A DNA stretch of 27,382 nucleotides from a virus. Both the position numbers and the translations under genes were made by a program. Of this stretch, positions 21,786-27,382 are shown piece after piece. Under the pieces are notes generated by a model. The model was given only the letters and a program-made list of their open reading frames with translations, had not been told where the DNA came from and made no database searches. The stretch covers positions 1 through 27,382 of IMG/VR virus record IMGVR_UViG_3300027687_000060; one strand, written 5' to 3'. Within the stretch, counting starts at the first letter, position 1; each line of letters opens with the position of its first letter.

Positions 21786-21819
21786 GTGCGGCTATGCACA
21801 ACATCAGTGCGTCATGCAC
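21786..21819. promoter_or_regulatory. Two short tandem dyads GTGC-N5/6-GCAC
   Basis: GTGC (21786-21789) with GCAC (21796-21799), and GTGC (21807-21810) with GCAC (21816-21819). Left halves are 21 bp apart (two helical turns). Could be protein binding sites or small hairpins just upstream of the early genes. Confidence 0.35.
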
Positions 21820-21855
21820 CACAGTAAAGCACGGGTATTAATCCTAGTAACCAAC

Positions 21856-21884
21856 TTGAACAGACACCTTGCAACTAATAGTAT
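21856..21884 (+). promoter_or_regulatory. Candidate early promoter
   Basis: TTGAAC (21856-21861), a 17-nt spacer, TAGTAT (21879-21884). Four of six matches in each box, spacing ideal. It lies about 100 nt before the first plus-strand gene. Much weaker than the late promoters, which would make it open to activation or simply not real. Confidence 0.3.
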
Positions 21885-21923
21885 TAAGTTTAACAGTCTG
21901 AAAAGTTGGCACACTGTTTGCAA

Positions 21924-21936
21924 GTAACTAAGTAGG
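21924..21936. promoter_or_regulatory. Partial third copy of the dyad motif in the early leader
   Basis: GTAACTAAGT (21924-21933) followed by AGG matches the first ten bases of the GTAACTAAGTTAC element. It lies between the candidate early promoter and the first early gene, where a bound protein could block transcription. Confidence 0.4.
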
Positions 21937-21986
21937 CCGCTAAGTTGAGCAGTCAAATTAACCACCACAAACAAGGGTTACACACA

Positions 21987-22223
21987 ATGAACAAGGCAAC
22001 ATACACAGCCACACGCCGTAGCATCAGGGACAACGGCATACGCTACACACTGCAACACGCTATAGATACTGACAACTATGACACCATGTTCATATGTGAT
22101 GATCTAGTCAACGTCATATGCCAAACTGACTGGCTTGCAATGCGGTTACAGTTTGCTAGGTCAGGCGGCACAAACCATGCATTTCGACTGACAACTACCG
22201 TCACTAAGACAGCCACCAACTAA
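21987..22223 (+). CDS. First early gene, small hypothetical protein
   Basis: 78 residues from ATG at 21987, with AAGGG 9 nt upstream; a TTG-started extension from 21945 has no ribosome site. Begins MNKATYTATRRSIRDNGIRY and has a middle FICDDLVNVICQTDWLAMRL, possibly a small helical fold; the end is Thr-rich (TTTVTKTATN). Basic N-terminus. As the first gene after the control region it is a natural candidate for a host-takeover or regulatory factor, but no motif proves this. Confidence 0.6.
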   Translation: MNKATYTATRRSIRDNGIRYTLQHAIDTDNYDTMFICDDLVNVICQTDWLAMRLQFARSGGTNHAFRLTTTVTKTATN

Positions 22224-22240
22224 CCAAGACAGGTAACATC

Positions 22241-22486
22241 ATGCAAAGCAAACAACCACACGACATCGCAAACAACGCTTACATCAACGCACGTGAAGCC
22301 AGACAGTTTGCCGTCTCACTAGAAACCGAAGACATGGCATGTGCTCAAAAGTGGCACACACTGGCTGACCTCTTAGGTGATGTGGCTGAACACTGCGACA
22401 CTGAGATGACGGCCAAACATATAAGGACACGTACTGCATTGGTTAAACCACTCAGCGACCGCCTACCAACTGACTGGGTGTTATAA
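22241..22486 (+). CDS. Small hypothetical protein
   Basis: 81 residues, all helical in character: ANNAYINAREARQFAVSLET then ACAQKWHTLADLLGDVAEHC. Preceded by the leader TAACCAAGACAGGTAACATC, which also carries the stop of the previous gene; a close copy stands before the 67-residue protein at 22581. The stop overlaps the next ATG (TAATG). Not recognised. Confidence 0.55.
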   Translation: MQSKQPHDIANNAYINAREARQFAVSLETEDMACAQKWHTLADLLGDVAEHCDTEMTAKHIRTRTALVKPLSDRLPTDWVL

Positions 22487-22563
22487 TGTTATTAGCCCTC
22501 ATCCCTGTAGTGGCTATCTTAGCCGCTATAATTGTATTATTCCTACTACTTGAAACCCTCTAA
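22486..22563 (+). CDS. 25-residue single-helix membrane micropeptide
   Basis: Starts by TAATG overlap with the previous stop. Almost entirely hydrophobic: MLLALIPVVAILAAIIVLFL then LLETL. One membrane helix with an acidic residue at the end. Coupling and the clean helix argue for a real product that may act on a membrane protein. Too short for homology. Confidence 0.5.
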   Translation: MLLALIPVVAILAAIIVLFLLLETL

Positions 22564-22580
22564 CCAAGACAAGGTACACA

Positions 22581-22784
22581 ATGACATACTCAATCATTAT
22601 CTGGCACAAAGACGACATCAACGGTCTACACCAGTCAGTGCTAACAAGCGCAGCCACCGTTGGTAAGGTGTTGCGGGACTTCAGCAAGTACATGCAGCGC
22701 CCTCAGTCTATGCGCTCGTTCACCCCTGCAAACCTCGTACAACTTCACGGGCCTGATGGCTTGCTATTCGACATTACCCAATAA
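22581..22784 (+). CDS. Small hypothetical protein
   Basis: 67 residues with AAGGT 6 nt before ATG. Starts MTYSIIIWHKDDINGLHQSV, continues VGKVLRDFSKYMQRPQSMRS and ends LHGPDGLLFDITQ. Alternating beta and helix suggests a small compact fold. No family recognised. Part of the early small-gene run. Confidence 0.55.
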   Translation: MTYSIIIWHKDDINGLHQSVLTSAATVGKVLRDFSKYMQRPQSMRSFTPANLVQLHGPDGLLFDITQ

Positions 22785-22817
22785 CTCACACCAACTAATC
22801 CAGATAGGATATATATT

Positions 22818-23141
22818 ATGAAACAAGCTGTATACTTCAATGACTTTCGCGATGCTTTTGTGTCCATTCGTCCTGATAACTTTAGCCGTGATGGTTTATG
22901 GGCTATTTACGATTACCTTACAGAGCTAGAGGCAGACACTGGCGAAGAGTTAGAACTAGATGTTATCGCTATATGCTGTGACTACACAGAAGACACGTTT
23001 GCCGGAATCGTTGACGCTTACGATATTGATTTAGCCGATGTTGATGAAGACGATATACCACAAGCAATCATGGCCTACCTTTGCGACAATGCGGGCTGGG
23101 CTGTGCAAACCGATAGCGGCTTTGTTTACGCTAATTTTTAA
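22818..23141 (+). CDS. Highly acidic conserved phage protein
   Basis: 107 residues: 25 Asp or Glu against 4 Lys or Arg. The pattern FRDAFVSIRPDNFSRDGLWA, IYDYLTELEADTGEELELDV, IAICCDYTED is one I recognise from small proteins in many phages of Proteobacteria, with no settled function. AGGA lies 9 nt before ATG. Size, early position and charge resemble the DNA-mimic T7 Ocr (116 residues), but sequence similarity is not apparent, so antirestriction is only a hypothesis. Confidence 0.7.
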   Translation: MKQAVYFNDFRDAFVSIRPDNFSRDGLWAIYDYLTELEADTGEELELDVIAICCDYTEDTFAGIVDAYDIDLADVDEDDIPQAIMAYLCDNAGWAVQTDSGFVYANF

Positions 23142-23151
23142 GAGGTAACAT

Positions 23152-23253
23152 ATGCGACAATTATTAATCACTGGATTCGGATATACTGTCTTTGTGGTGG
23201 GTGGGGTGTGTCTCCTGCTCGAATACTTTAATTGCCTTACATACACTTACTAG
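23152..23253 (+). CDS. 33-residue membrane micropeptide
   Basis: GAGGT 6 nt before ATG. Sequence starts MRQLLITGFGYTVFVVGGVC then LLLEYFNCLTYTY, one hydrophobic helix with a positive N-terminus and an aromatic end. The good ribosome site and its fit between two genes support translation. Function unknown. Confidence 0.5.
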   Translation: MRQLLITGFGYTVFVVGGVCLLLEYFNCLTYTY

Positions 23254-23262
23254 GGGTATATT

Positions 23263-23460
23263 ATGAATGAACTGGCGGACAAACTGGACGCTTTAGCATC
23301 AGGCAATGGCTATCATGGCCAAGCGCTACTTGATGCGTTGGGTTTAGACTTGACAATGGAAAACAAACAAATGCTAAGACGCTACCTATACGGCGCGGAC
23401 ACTGGAACTGACAGATTCGATTTGCACGGGTTAGCTATAACATTAAGGGGTATGGAATGA
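23263..23460 (+). CDS. Small hypothetical protein
   Basis: 65 residues with AGGGG before ATG. Starts MNELADKLDALASGNGYHGQ, continues LLDALGLDLTMENKQMLRRY, and ends FDLHGLAITLRGME. Helical. Its stop overlaps the next start (ATGA). Not recognised. Confidence 0.55.
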   Translation: MNELADKLDALASGNGYHGQALLDALGLDLTMENKQMLRRYLYGADTGTDRFDLHGLAITLRGME

Positions 23461-23678
23461 TAAAAGATAAAAAGGTTAACGACACCATGTGCTTGGGTTT
23501 CTCAAAGCTCGATAATCTTCGCGTGACGTTTTCGTTCGAGTCGTTTGACGGCGAGATTTGGTGTGAGGTTGAGGAGGTTTATAGGGGCACTGACACGCTC
23601 GACCTTATGCCCTACTTGTCAGATTCGGTGCTTAGTGAGCTAGAAAAGCAAATCGTTTTCGCACAAGGGGATGATTAA
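23457..23678 (+). CDS. Small hypothetical protein, coupled
   Basis: 73 residues, acidic. Starts MIKDKKVNDTMCLGFSKLDN, with a beta-like part RVTFSFESFDGEIWCEVEEV and a helical end SDSVLSELEKQIVFAQGDD. Coupled upstream by ATGA and downstream by TAATG. Not recognised. Confidence 0.55.
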   Translation: MIKDKKVNDTMCLGFSKLDNLRVTFSFESFDGEIWCEVEEVYRGTDTLDLMPYLSDSVLSELEKQIVFAQGDD

Positions 23679-23872
23679 TGTACTACATACAAATACGAAA
23701 CAGCAAGTATGGCTGGCATAGGCTGTGCCCTGCTAATTTTGAGGGCTTACAAGAGGCCGCCAGTGCAATTGATCTGTTTATACATACTAACCCCCTAAGA
23801 CATGGTAAATTGTTGACTAGGGGCGTGTTTAGGACTGTACGGGTCAAGGTTAAATCAAAGGAGGTAGCGTAG
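23678..23872 (+). CDS. Small basic hypothetical protein, coupled
   Basis: 64 residues, basic. Starts MYYIQIRNSKYGWHRLCPAN, continues EGLQEAASAIDLFIHTN and ends GVFRTVRVKVKSKEVA. The plan strand-helix-strand resembles the next small protein (53 residues), so the two may be related. TAATG coupling upstream. Confidence 0.55.
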   Translation: MYYIQIRNSKYGWHRLCPANFEGLQEAASAIDLFIHTNPLRHGKLLTRGVFRTVRVKVKSKEVA

Positions 23873-23873
23873 C

Positions 23874-24035
23874 ATGTATCAGGTAGTGCACGTCAGCAGT
23901 GGGATTGTCGCCGTAACCTACAATAGCTTACAATTTGCTTTGGACTGGGTGGCTGATAACAATGTTTTATATGACAATGAAATTCAATTGTATAAAGTAA
24001 TTAAAGTAAAGGATTTTAAAAATGATGGCGTATAA
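23874..24035 (+). CDS. 53-residue hypothetical protein
   Basis: ATG at 23874 with GGAGG 9 nt upstream, one of the best ribosome sites in the right arm. Starts MYQVVHVSSGIVAVTYNSLQ, continues FALDWVADNN and ends YKVIKVKDFKNDGV: a strand, a helix and a basic strand, as in the protein before it. Overlaps the next start by 14 nt. Not recognised. Confidence 0.6.
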   Translation: MYQVVHVSSGIVAVTYNSLQFALDWVADNNVLYDNEIQLYKVIKVKDFKNDGV

Positions 24036-24216
24036 CTTAACAGTCAAAGGCTATGCAAATGGGGTTATGCAAGCGCCCCCAGCCGTTACCCTCACCATTA
24101 CATCAATTATCTCGATGGTAGAGCTTGAGGCCATTCTAACGCCTATCAGGGAGTCATTCAACACAGTTGGCGACAGTCTGGCCTTTGATGTTACATTTCA
24201 AGACTTGGACTTATAA
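24022..24216 (+). CDS. Small hypothetical protein
   Basis: 64 residues; AAAGGA upstream, with a second ATG one codon later. Starts MMAYNLTVKGYANGVMQAPP, Thr/Ile-rich middle (VTLTITSIISMVELEAIL), acidic end (FDVTFQDLDL). Beta-rich small domain. Not recognised. Confidence 0.55.
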   Translation: MMAYNLTVKGYANGVMQAPPAVTLTITSIISMVELEAILTPIRESFNTVGDSLAFDVTFQDLDL

Positions 24217-24225
24217 AGGATATAT

Positions 24226-24288
24226 ATGCTCTTACCTATCTGTTTCGCCGTGGTGCTGGGCTTGGTTATTTTACTAATGGAGGATTAA
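24226..24288 (+). CDS. 20-residue membrane micropeptide
   Basis: AAAGGA 6 nt before ATG. Encodes MLLPICFAVVLGLVILLMED: one hydrophobic helix and an acidic end, like the micropeptide at 22486. Its last codons (ATGGAGGATTAA) carry the GGAGG ribosome site for the next gene. Confidence 0.45.
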   Translation: MLLPICFAVVLGLVILLMED

Positions 24289-24292
24289 CTAT

Positions 24293-24523
24293 ATGAAATG
24301 CGAATGTTGCGATTCAACACTATCAGATGCTGAATTAACAATTAAAAGTGCAACTACTGGATTGTTCCTGAATGCATGTGTGTCCTGTTTGTCTTTAATG
24401 GAGGGTATCGAATGGACATGCGAAAATGACATAACATTAGACCTTGGCACGAATATTGCTCTTCAAAGAGGCTATATAGACGATATAGACTATGAAGATA
24501 ATAACGACTTTAGATATAATTAA
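24293..24523 (+). CDS. Cys-rich zinc-finger-like small protein
   Basis: 76 residues, starting MKCECCDSTLSDAELTIKSA. Four or five cysteines (C3, C5, C6 and the pair in CVSC about 25 residues on) form a probable zinc site, a layout common in small phage proteins. The C-terminus is very acidic (YIDDIDYEDNNDF). Ribosome site GGAGG lies in the end of the previous gene. Possible DNA, RNA or protein adaptor; no proof. Confidence 0.6.
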   Translation: MKCECCDSTLSDAELTIKSATTGLFLNACVSCLSLMEGIEWTCENDITLDLGTNIALQRGYIDDIDYEDNNDFRYN

Positions 24524-24540
24524 TAAAGGAATAACTAAAG

Positions 24541-24726
24541 ATGACTAAAGACTATATAGACTTAGAATATATGACGTTCGCTACTTTGACTGATGCACAT
24601 GAGTTAATTAAACAAGTGGGTATGTTAAATTTCCTAACGTCCCTATATACTGAGAAACAATCTCGACCGCTGACCGTTGAAGAACAAGAGGCAATGGAAG
24701 TGTTACACAATAGCTGGGGGTTATAA
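24541..24726 (+). CDS. Small acidic hypothetical protein
   Basis: 61 residues; AAAGGA upstream. Starts MTKDYIDLEYMTFATLTDAH, helical (ELIKQVGMLNFLTSLYTE; TVEEQEAMEVLHNSWGL). It ends 1 nt before the start of the primase-helicase. Not recognised. Confidence 0.55.
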   Translation: MTKDYIDLEYMTFATLTDAHELIKQVGMLNFLTSLYTEKQSRPLTVEEQEAMEVLHNSWGL

Positions 24727-24727
24727 C

Positions 24728-26320
24728 ATGAGTGATGCAAAGATACACCAGCCATGTAGCGACTGTGAGAGTAGTGATGCACTAAAAATAAATACTGACG
24801 GCTCAACTAAGTGTTATTCGTGCGGAAAGTACACAAGGCCTCTGAACGGCTCAAACAGTGAAACCCTACCTGTCCTATCAACCAAGGTAGTTAAGGGCGT
24901 TACAGAGCGTTCTGATGCGTTTGTAGGGGGTTTTAAAGACCGTAGAATATCCATTAACGCAGCCAGTCGATATGGTGTTACTCAAACGGGTGATTTAACC
25001 ATATTTCCCTATTACAACAAGACGGGAGACAAACAAGGTCAGAAGGTTCGTAATGTTGATAAGAAAATGTGGTTTGAAGGTGAAAAGCAGAAGTCGGTTT
25101 TATTTGGACAACAGTTATTCACGAAGGGCGGTAAATTCGTAACTATTGTCGAAGGTGAGTTTGATGCATTGGCGGCATACCAGATGTTAGGCAATTATCC
25201 GGTGGTGTCGGTTCGTACAGGTGCACAGGGTGCATTAGGGGATTGTAAAGAACACTTTGAATGGCTTGATTCTTTTGATAGTGTGGTTATATCATTTGAC
25301 TCTGACGAAGCAGGACGTAAGGCGGCGGCGGAAGTGGCGGAATTGTTTGGTAATAAAGCCAAGGTGATGAAGCACATAGACGATTGCAAAGATGCATGCG
25401 ATTATCTAATGCAAAGGTTAGAACCGCAGTTTGTATCATCATGGTGGGCGGCAGAGCAATTTAAGCCTGAAGGTATAGTTACCATGCAGGACATTCGCGA
25501 CAGGTTGCTGAAGCCGCCAGAAGCAGGTGTGCCGTGGTGCTTTCCAACATTGACAGAGTTAACATACGGCAGGCGAAAAGGCGAGCTATTCGGATTCGGA
25601 GCAGGAGTGGGAGTGGGAAAAACCGATATATTCACCCAGCAGATAGCCTATGACATTGATGTGTTAAAGATTAAAGTGGGCGTTATTTATCTAGAGCAGA
25701 ACGTGGTGGAGACGGCTCAACGTGTGATGGGTAAGCTGGATAAGAAGCTGTATCACATACCTGATGGCGAATGGAGTAGAGAGCAATATGTCGATTCAAT
25801 TGATAGGTTAGAAAAGCGTGACCAGTTGTACATGATGGAGCATTTCGGGTCTATGGATTGGAAGACCATTAGGAGTATCATCAAGTACTTTAACAAGGCA
25901 TACGACATTGACCATATTTACCTTGACCACTTGACGGCACTATCGGCCAATGAGCATGACGAACGTAGGGCATTAGATGGCATCATGGCGGACATGGCGG
26001 GGTTGGCGCAGGAGTTGGGTATCATTATCCACTTCATTAGCCACCTGACAACACCAGAGGGTAAGGCACACGAAGAAGGGGGTCGGGTTATGGAGAAGCA
26101 TTTTACCGGAAGTCGGTCTATTGCAAGGTGGTCACACTATATGTTTGGATTGGAGCGAAACAAACAAGAGGAAGATTTGGTTAAACGGCAGACCACAACG
26201 TTCAGGGTGTTAAAAGATCGGTTCACTGGTAGGGCTACGGGTATGAAGTTTGGATTGCTTTATAACCAGAAGAATGGTATACTGAGCGAGACGGCATTGA
26301 TAACTGAAGAGGCTTTATGA
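24728..26320 (+). CDS. Bifunctional primase-helicase (T7 gp4-like)
   Basis: 530 residues from ATG at 24728; a TTG-started extension from 24677 lies inside the previous gene. Zinc motif with C10, C13, C29 and C32 at the start, a TOPRIM core (IVEGEFDALAAY near 140; VVISFDSDEAG near 190), then a RecA-like helicase with Walker A GAGVGVGKT (about 291-299), Walker B IYLDHL (about 396-401) and a later HFISHLTTPEG. It makes primers and unwinds DNA at the fork; T7 gp4 is 566 residues. It overlaps the next gene by ATGA. Confidence 0.93.
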   Translation: MSDAKIHQPCSDCESSDALKINTDGSTKCYSCGKYTRPLNGSNSETLPVLSTKVVKGVTERSDAFVGGFKDRRISINAASRYGVTQTGDLTIFPYYNKTGDKQGQKVRNVDKKMWFEGEKQKSVLFGQQLFTKGGKFVTIVEGEFDALAAYQMLGNYPVVSVRTGAQGALGDCKEHFEWLDSFDSVVISFDSDEAGRKAAAEVAELFGNKAKVMKHIDDCKDACDYLMQRLEPQFVSSWWAAEQFKPEGIVTMQDIRDRLLKPPEAGVPWCFPTLTELTYGRRKGELFGFGAGVGVGKTDIFTQQIAYDIDVLKIKVGVIYLEQNVVETAQRVMGKLDKKLYHIPDGEWSREQYVDSIDRLEKRDQLYMMEHFGSMDWKTIRSIIKYFNKAYDIDHIYLDHLTALSANEHDERRALDGIMADMAGLAQELGIIIHFISHLTTPEGKAHEEGGRVMEKHFTGSRSIARWSHYMFGLERNKQEEDLVKRQTTTFRVLKDRFTGRATGMKFGLLYNQKNGILSETALITEEAL

Positions 26321-26460
26321 AACTAGAACAGTATGGTTATTGCAGCAAGACGGGCAGGTGTCTCAACCCTTTCGGGGCTAGGCCGCTATGGGTGATTAAG
26401 TTGGCTGAGAAGATTAGGCAGGGCAACGTTGTAACTAATACAGAGGAGGCTTTATTTTGA
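26317..26460 (+). CDS. 47-residue hypothetical protein coupled to the primase-helicase
   Basis: ATGA overlap with the primase-helicase stop. Starts MKLEQYGYCSKTGRCLNPFG, then ARPLWVIKLAEKIRQGNVVT. Two cysteines 7 residues apart and a basic helix. Its end carries GAGGAGG, the ribosome site for the next gene. Not recognised; coupling suggests a helper of replication (inference). Confidence 0.5.
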   Translation: MKLEQYGYCSKTGRCLNPFGARPLWVIKLAEKIRQGNVVTNTEEALF

Positions 26461-26729
26461 ATGAACGAATTAAAGAACTGGCTGAACAAGCTGGTATACA
26501 TTTCAATACTGTTGGGTTTTTAGACGGCGATCCAAACGGGTCTGCTAGAATGGTTGGGTATTCTAAGATGGAGAAGTTTGCTGAGTTAATCGTCAGTAAA
26601 TGTATTGAACTGATGGATGAGAGTTATAGGGGTGATATGTACACAGGTGATGTGTTTGCCTCTGAGTATAACAACTGTATCAATGAGCAGGTTGAAACGT
26701 TACAAGATTATTTTGGAGTTAACAAATGA
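26457..26729 (+). CDS. Small phage protein with TTG start
   Basis: 90 residues. The start codon is TTG at 26457 (GAGGAGG 7 nt upstream), overlapping the previous stop as TTGA. Starts with MNERIKELAEQAGIHF and has the part MEKFAELIVSKCIELMDESY, a pattern I know from many small phage proteins (xxxFAELIVxxCxxL). An out-of-frame ATG 4 nt later opens only a 20-codon frame. Function unknown. Confidence 0.7.
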   Translation: MNERIKELAEQAGIHFNTVGFLDGDPNGSARMVGYSKMEKFAELIVSKCIELMDESYRGDMYTGDVFASEYNNCINEQVETLQDYFGVNK

Positions 26730-26875
26730 CAGCAATACATATTAATCTTTTAGCTTGCATAATCAGTGCGTTTGCTGCTGGCTATGTTACTTCACCGTTC
26801 TGGGTTGTGACAAACATAATAGCCTGTTTAATCAATGTAGTGATTGTCGCTGCGGCGCTTTCGCTTTGGAGTTAA
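26726..26875 (+). CDS. 49-residue two-helix membrane protein
   Basis: ATGA overlap with the previous gene. Two hydrophobic segments: HINLLACIISAFAAGYV and FWVVTNIIACLINVVIVAAA, separated by TSP. Small membrane protein; could be an early lysis regulator or host-membrane factor. GGAG lies ahead of its start. No homologue known. Confidence 0.55.
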   Translation: MTAIHINLLACIISAFAAGYVTSPFWVVTNIIACLINVVIVAAALSLWS

Positions 26876-26878
26876 CAA

Positions 26879-27364
26879 ATGACAGATGAAACAATTAAAA
26901 GTGAAGGCTCTGTGTCACTGATACGTGATAATGAAGACGGCAGTTCAGACTATCAATTTAACTTCCCACCGGAGGCATTGGCGGCACTAACAAGGCTAGG
27001 TATATTAACTGCTATACAGTCGGGGATTGCGGAAGCTAGACACCTAAATCCTGATGAAGGAGAAGAAGCAATGACTGATGAAGAGCTAAAGCAAGCAATT
27101 GAGGAGCTTAACGACACGGAGACAGAGCAAGACATAGCAATAGCAGAAAAGAACATTGCTTTAATGCGGGATGGTGAGTTGCAGGTGTGTGTTAAGGAGT
27201 TCTTTGAGAAGTATTTAAACTACGCAGAGGAGAGTGACGGCGGTAAGATGTTTAACCCAATCGTTGTTAGTTGCTGTAGGGTGATGATGACAGAACCGCT
27301 TAACAACTTGTTGGCTAGGATGGCTGAGTTGTCAGGTGCTAAACCAAAGGAAAGTTATGACTGA
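26879..27364 (+). CDS. Acidic hypothetical protein with a possible internal start
   Basis: 161 residues; GGAG 7 nt before ATG. An N-terminal part (SVSLIRDNEDGSSDYQFNFP, then PEALAALTRLGILTAIQSGI) is followed by an acidic linker, then a helical part starting MTDEELKQAIEELNDTETEQ. A second ATG at 27071 has AAGGAG 8 nt upstream, so a 97-residue shorter product may also be made. Overlaps the next start by 8 nt. Not recognised. Confidence 0.6.
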   Translation: MTDETIKSEGSVSLIRDNEDGSSDYQFNFPPEALAALTRLGILTAIQSGIAEARHLNPDEGEEAMTDEELKQAIEELNDTETEQDIAIAEKNIALMRDGELQVCVKEFFEKYLNYAEESDGGKMFNPIVVSCCRVMMTEPLNNLLARMAELSGAKPKESYD

Positions 27365-27382
27365 TGAAGAGTTTGAAGAGTT
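27357..27382 (+). CDS. 5' end of the next gene (partial)
   Basis: ATG at 27357 with AAAGGA 5-6 nt upstream, reading MTDEEFEE to the window edge. It overlaps the previous gene by 8 nt. The opening resembles the internal start of the previous gene (MTDEELK). Confidence 0.55.

Larger units (their letters stand above)
20980..21986. other. Divergent control region / candidate replication origin
   Basis: About 1 kb with no ATG-started gene I can support, lying between minus-strand late genes and plus-strand early genes. From left to right it holds: AT-rich CTATATAG motifs; late promoter P1; an 88-codon minus-strand open frame without ATG; a short palindrome; a C-tract with G-quadruplex potential on the minus strand; four DnaA boxes; two copies of a 15-bp inverted-repeat motif; further DnaA-like sites; two short dyads; a candidate early promoter. 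The position at the divergence of the two arms and the DnaA boxes suggest an origin (inference). Confidence 0.6.

Noticed and set aside
21945-21986. TTG-started extension of the first early gene
   Set aside because: No ribosome site before TTG; ATG at 21987 has AAGGG at 9 nt.

Overview
The window looks like most of the genome of a short-tailed (podovirus-type) lytic phage of a Gram-negative bacterium. It carries a small and a large terminase subunit, portal, scaffold, HK97-fold-like coat protein, a tail adaptor and nozzle pair, several short fibre or tip proteins, three large ejection-type proteins and a T7 gp4-like primase-helicase. It has clear Shine-Dalgarno sites, ATGA and TAATG gene overlaps, and consensus sigma70 promoters. 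I see no integrase, repressor, RNA polymerase, DNA polymerase, tRNA or CRISPR. The DNA polymerase and recombination genes are probably outside the window. The host cannot be named from the sequence. It is probably an aquatic proteobacterium, which is inference from the style of the tail and virion proteins only.

Layout. A control region of about 1 kb (20980-21986) separates two divergent transcription units. To the left, on the minus strand, the late genes run from 20979 down to 288. (i) Packaging and lysis: terS, tail-lysozyme-like protein, 3-TM holin-like protein, M15 peptidase, terL, small protein, portal. (ii) Head: two small proteins, scaffold, major capsid protein, then a weak terminator. 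(iii) Fibres: a small protein, an Ala/Ser-rich fibre, an Mtd-N-like protein, then three consecutive tip-protein plus small-chaperone pairs, a second holin-like protein and accessory proteins. (iv) Tail and ejection: adaptor, nozzle, a small fibre-like protein, and three large ejection-type proteins. Three almost identical promoters (consensus -35 TTGACA, 17-nt spacer, extended -10 TGGTATAAT) precede blocks i, ii and iv. A perfect 15-bp bidirectional terminator hairpin (244-277) separates the end of the late unit from a plus-strand gene at the left edge. If the genome is a circle or circularly permuted, the two arms start at the control region and meet at this terminator.

To the right, on the plus strand, is an early or middle operon of very small genes from 21987 onward. 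It includes several one- or two-helix membrane micropeptides shorter than 60 residues, a strongly acidic 107-residue protein, a Cys-rich zinc-finger-like protein and the primase-helicase, then further small genes to the window edge.

The control region holds four exact DnaA boxes plus two near matches on the same strand, a G-quadruplex motif, two copies of a 15-bp inverted-repeat motif with a third partial copy in front of the early genes, a second pair of short dyads, the late promoter, and an 88-codon minus-strand open frame without a normal start codon. I read it as a replication origin combined with a divergent transcription switch (inference).
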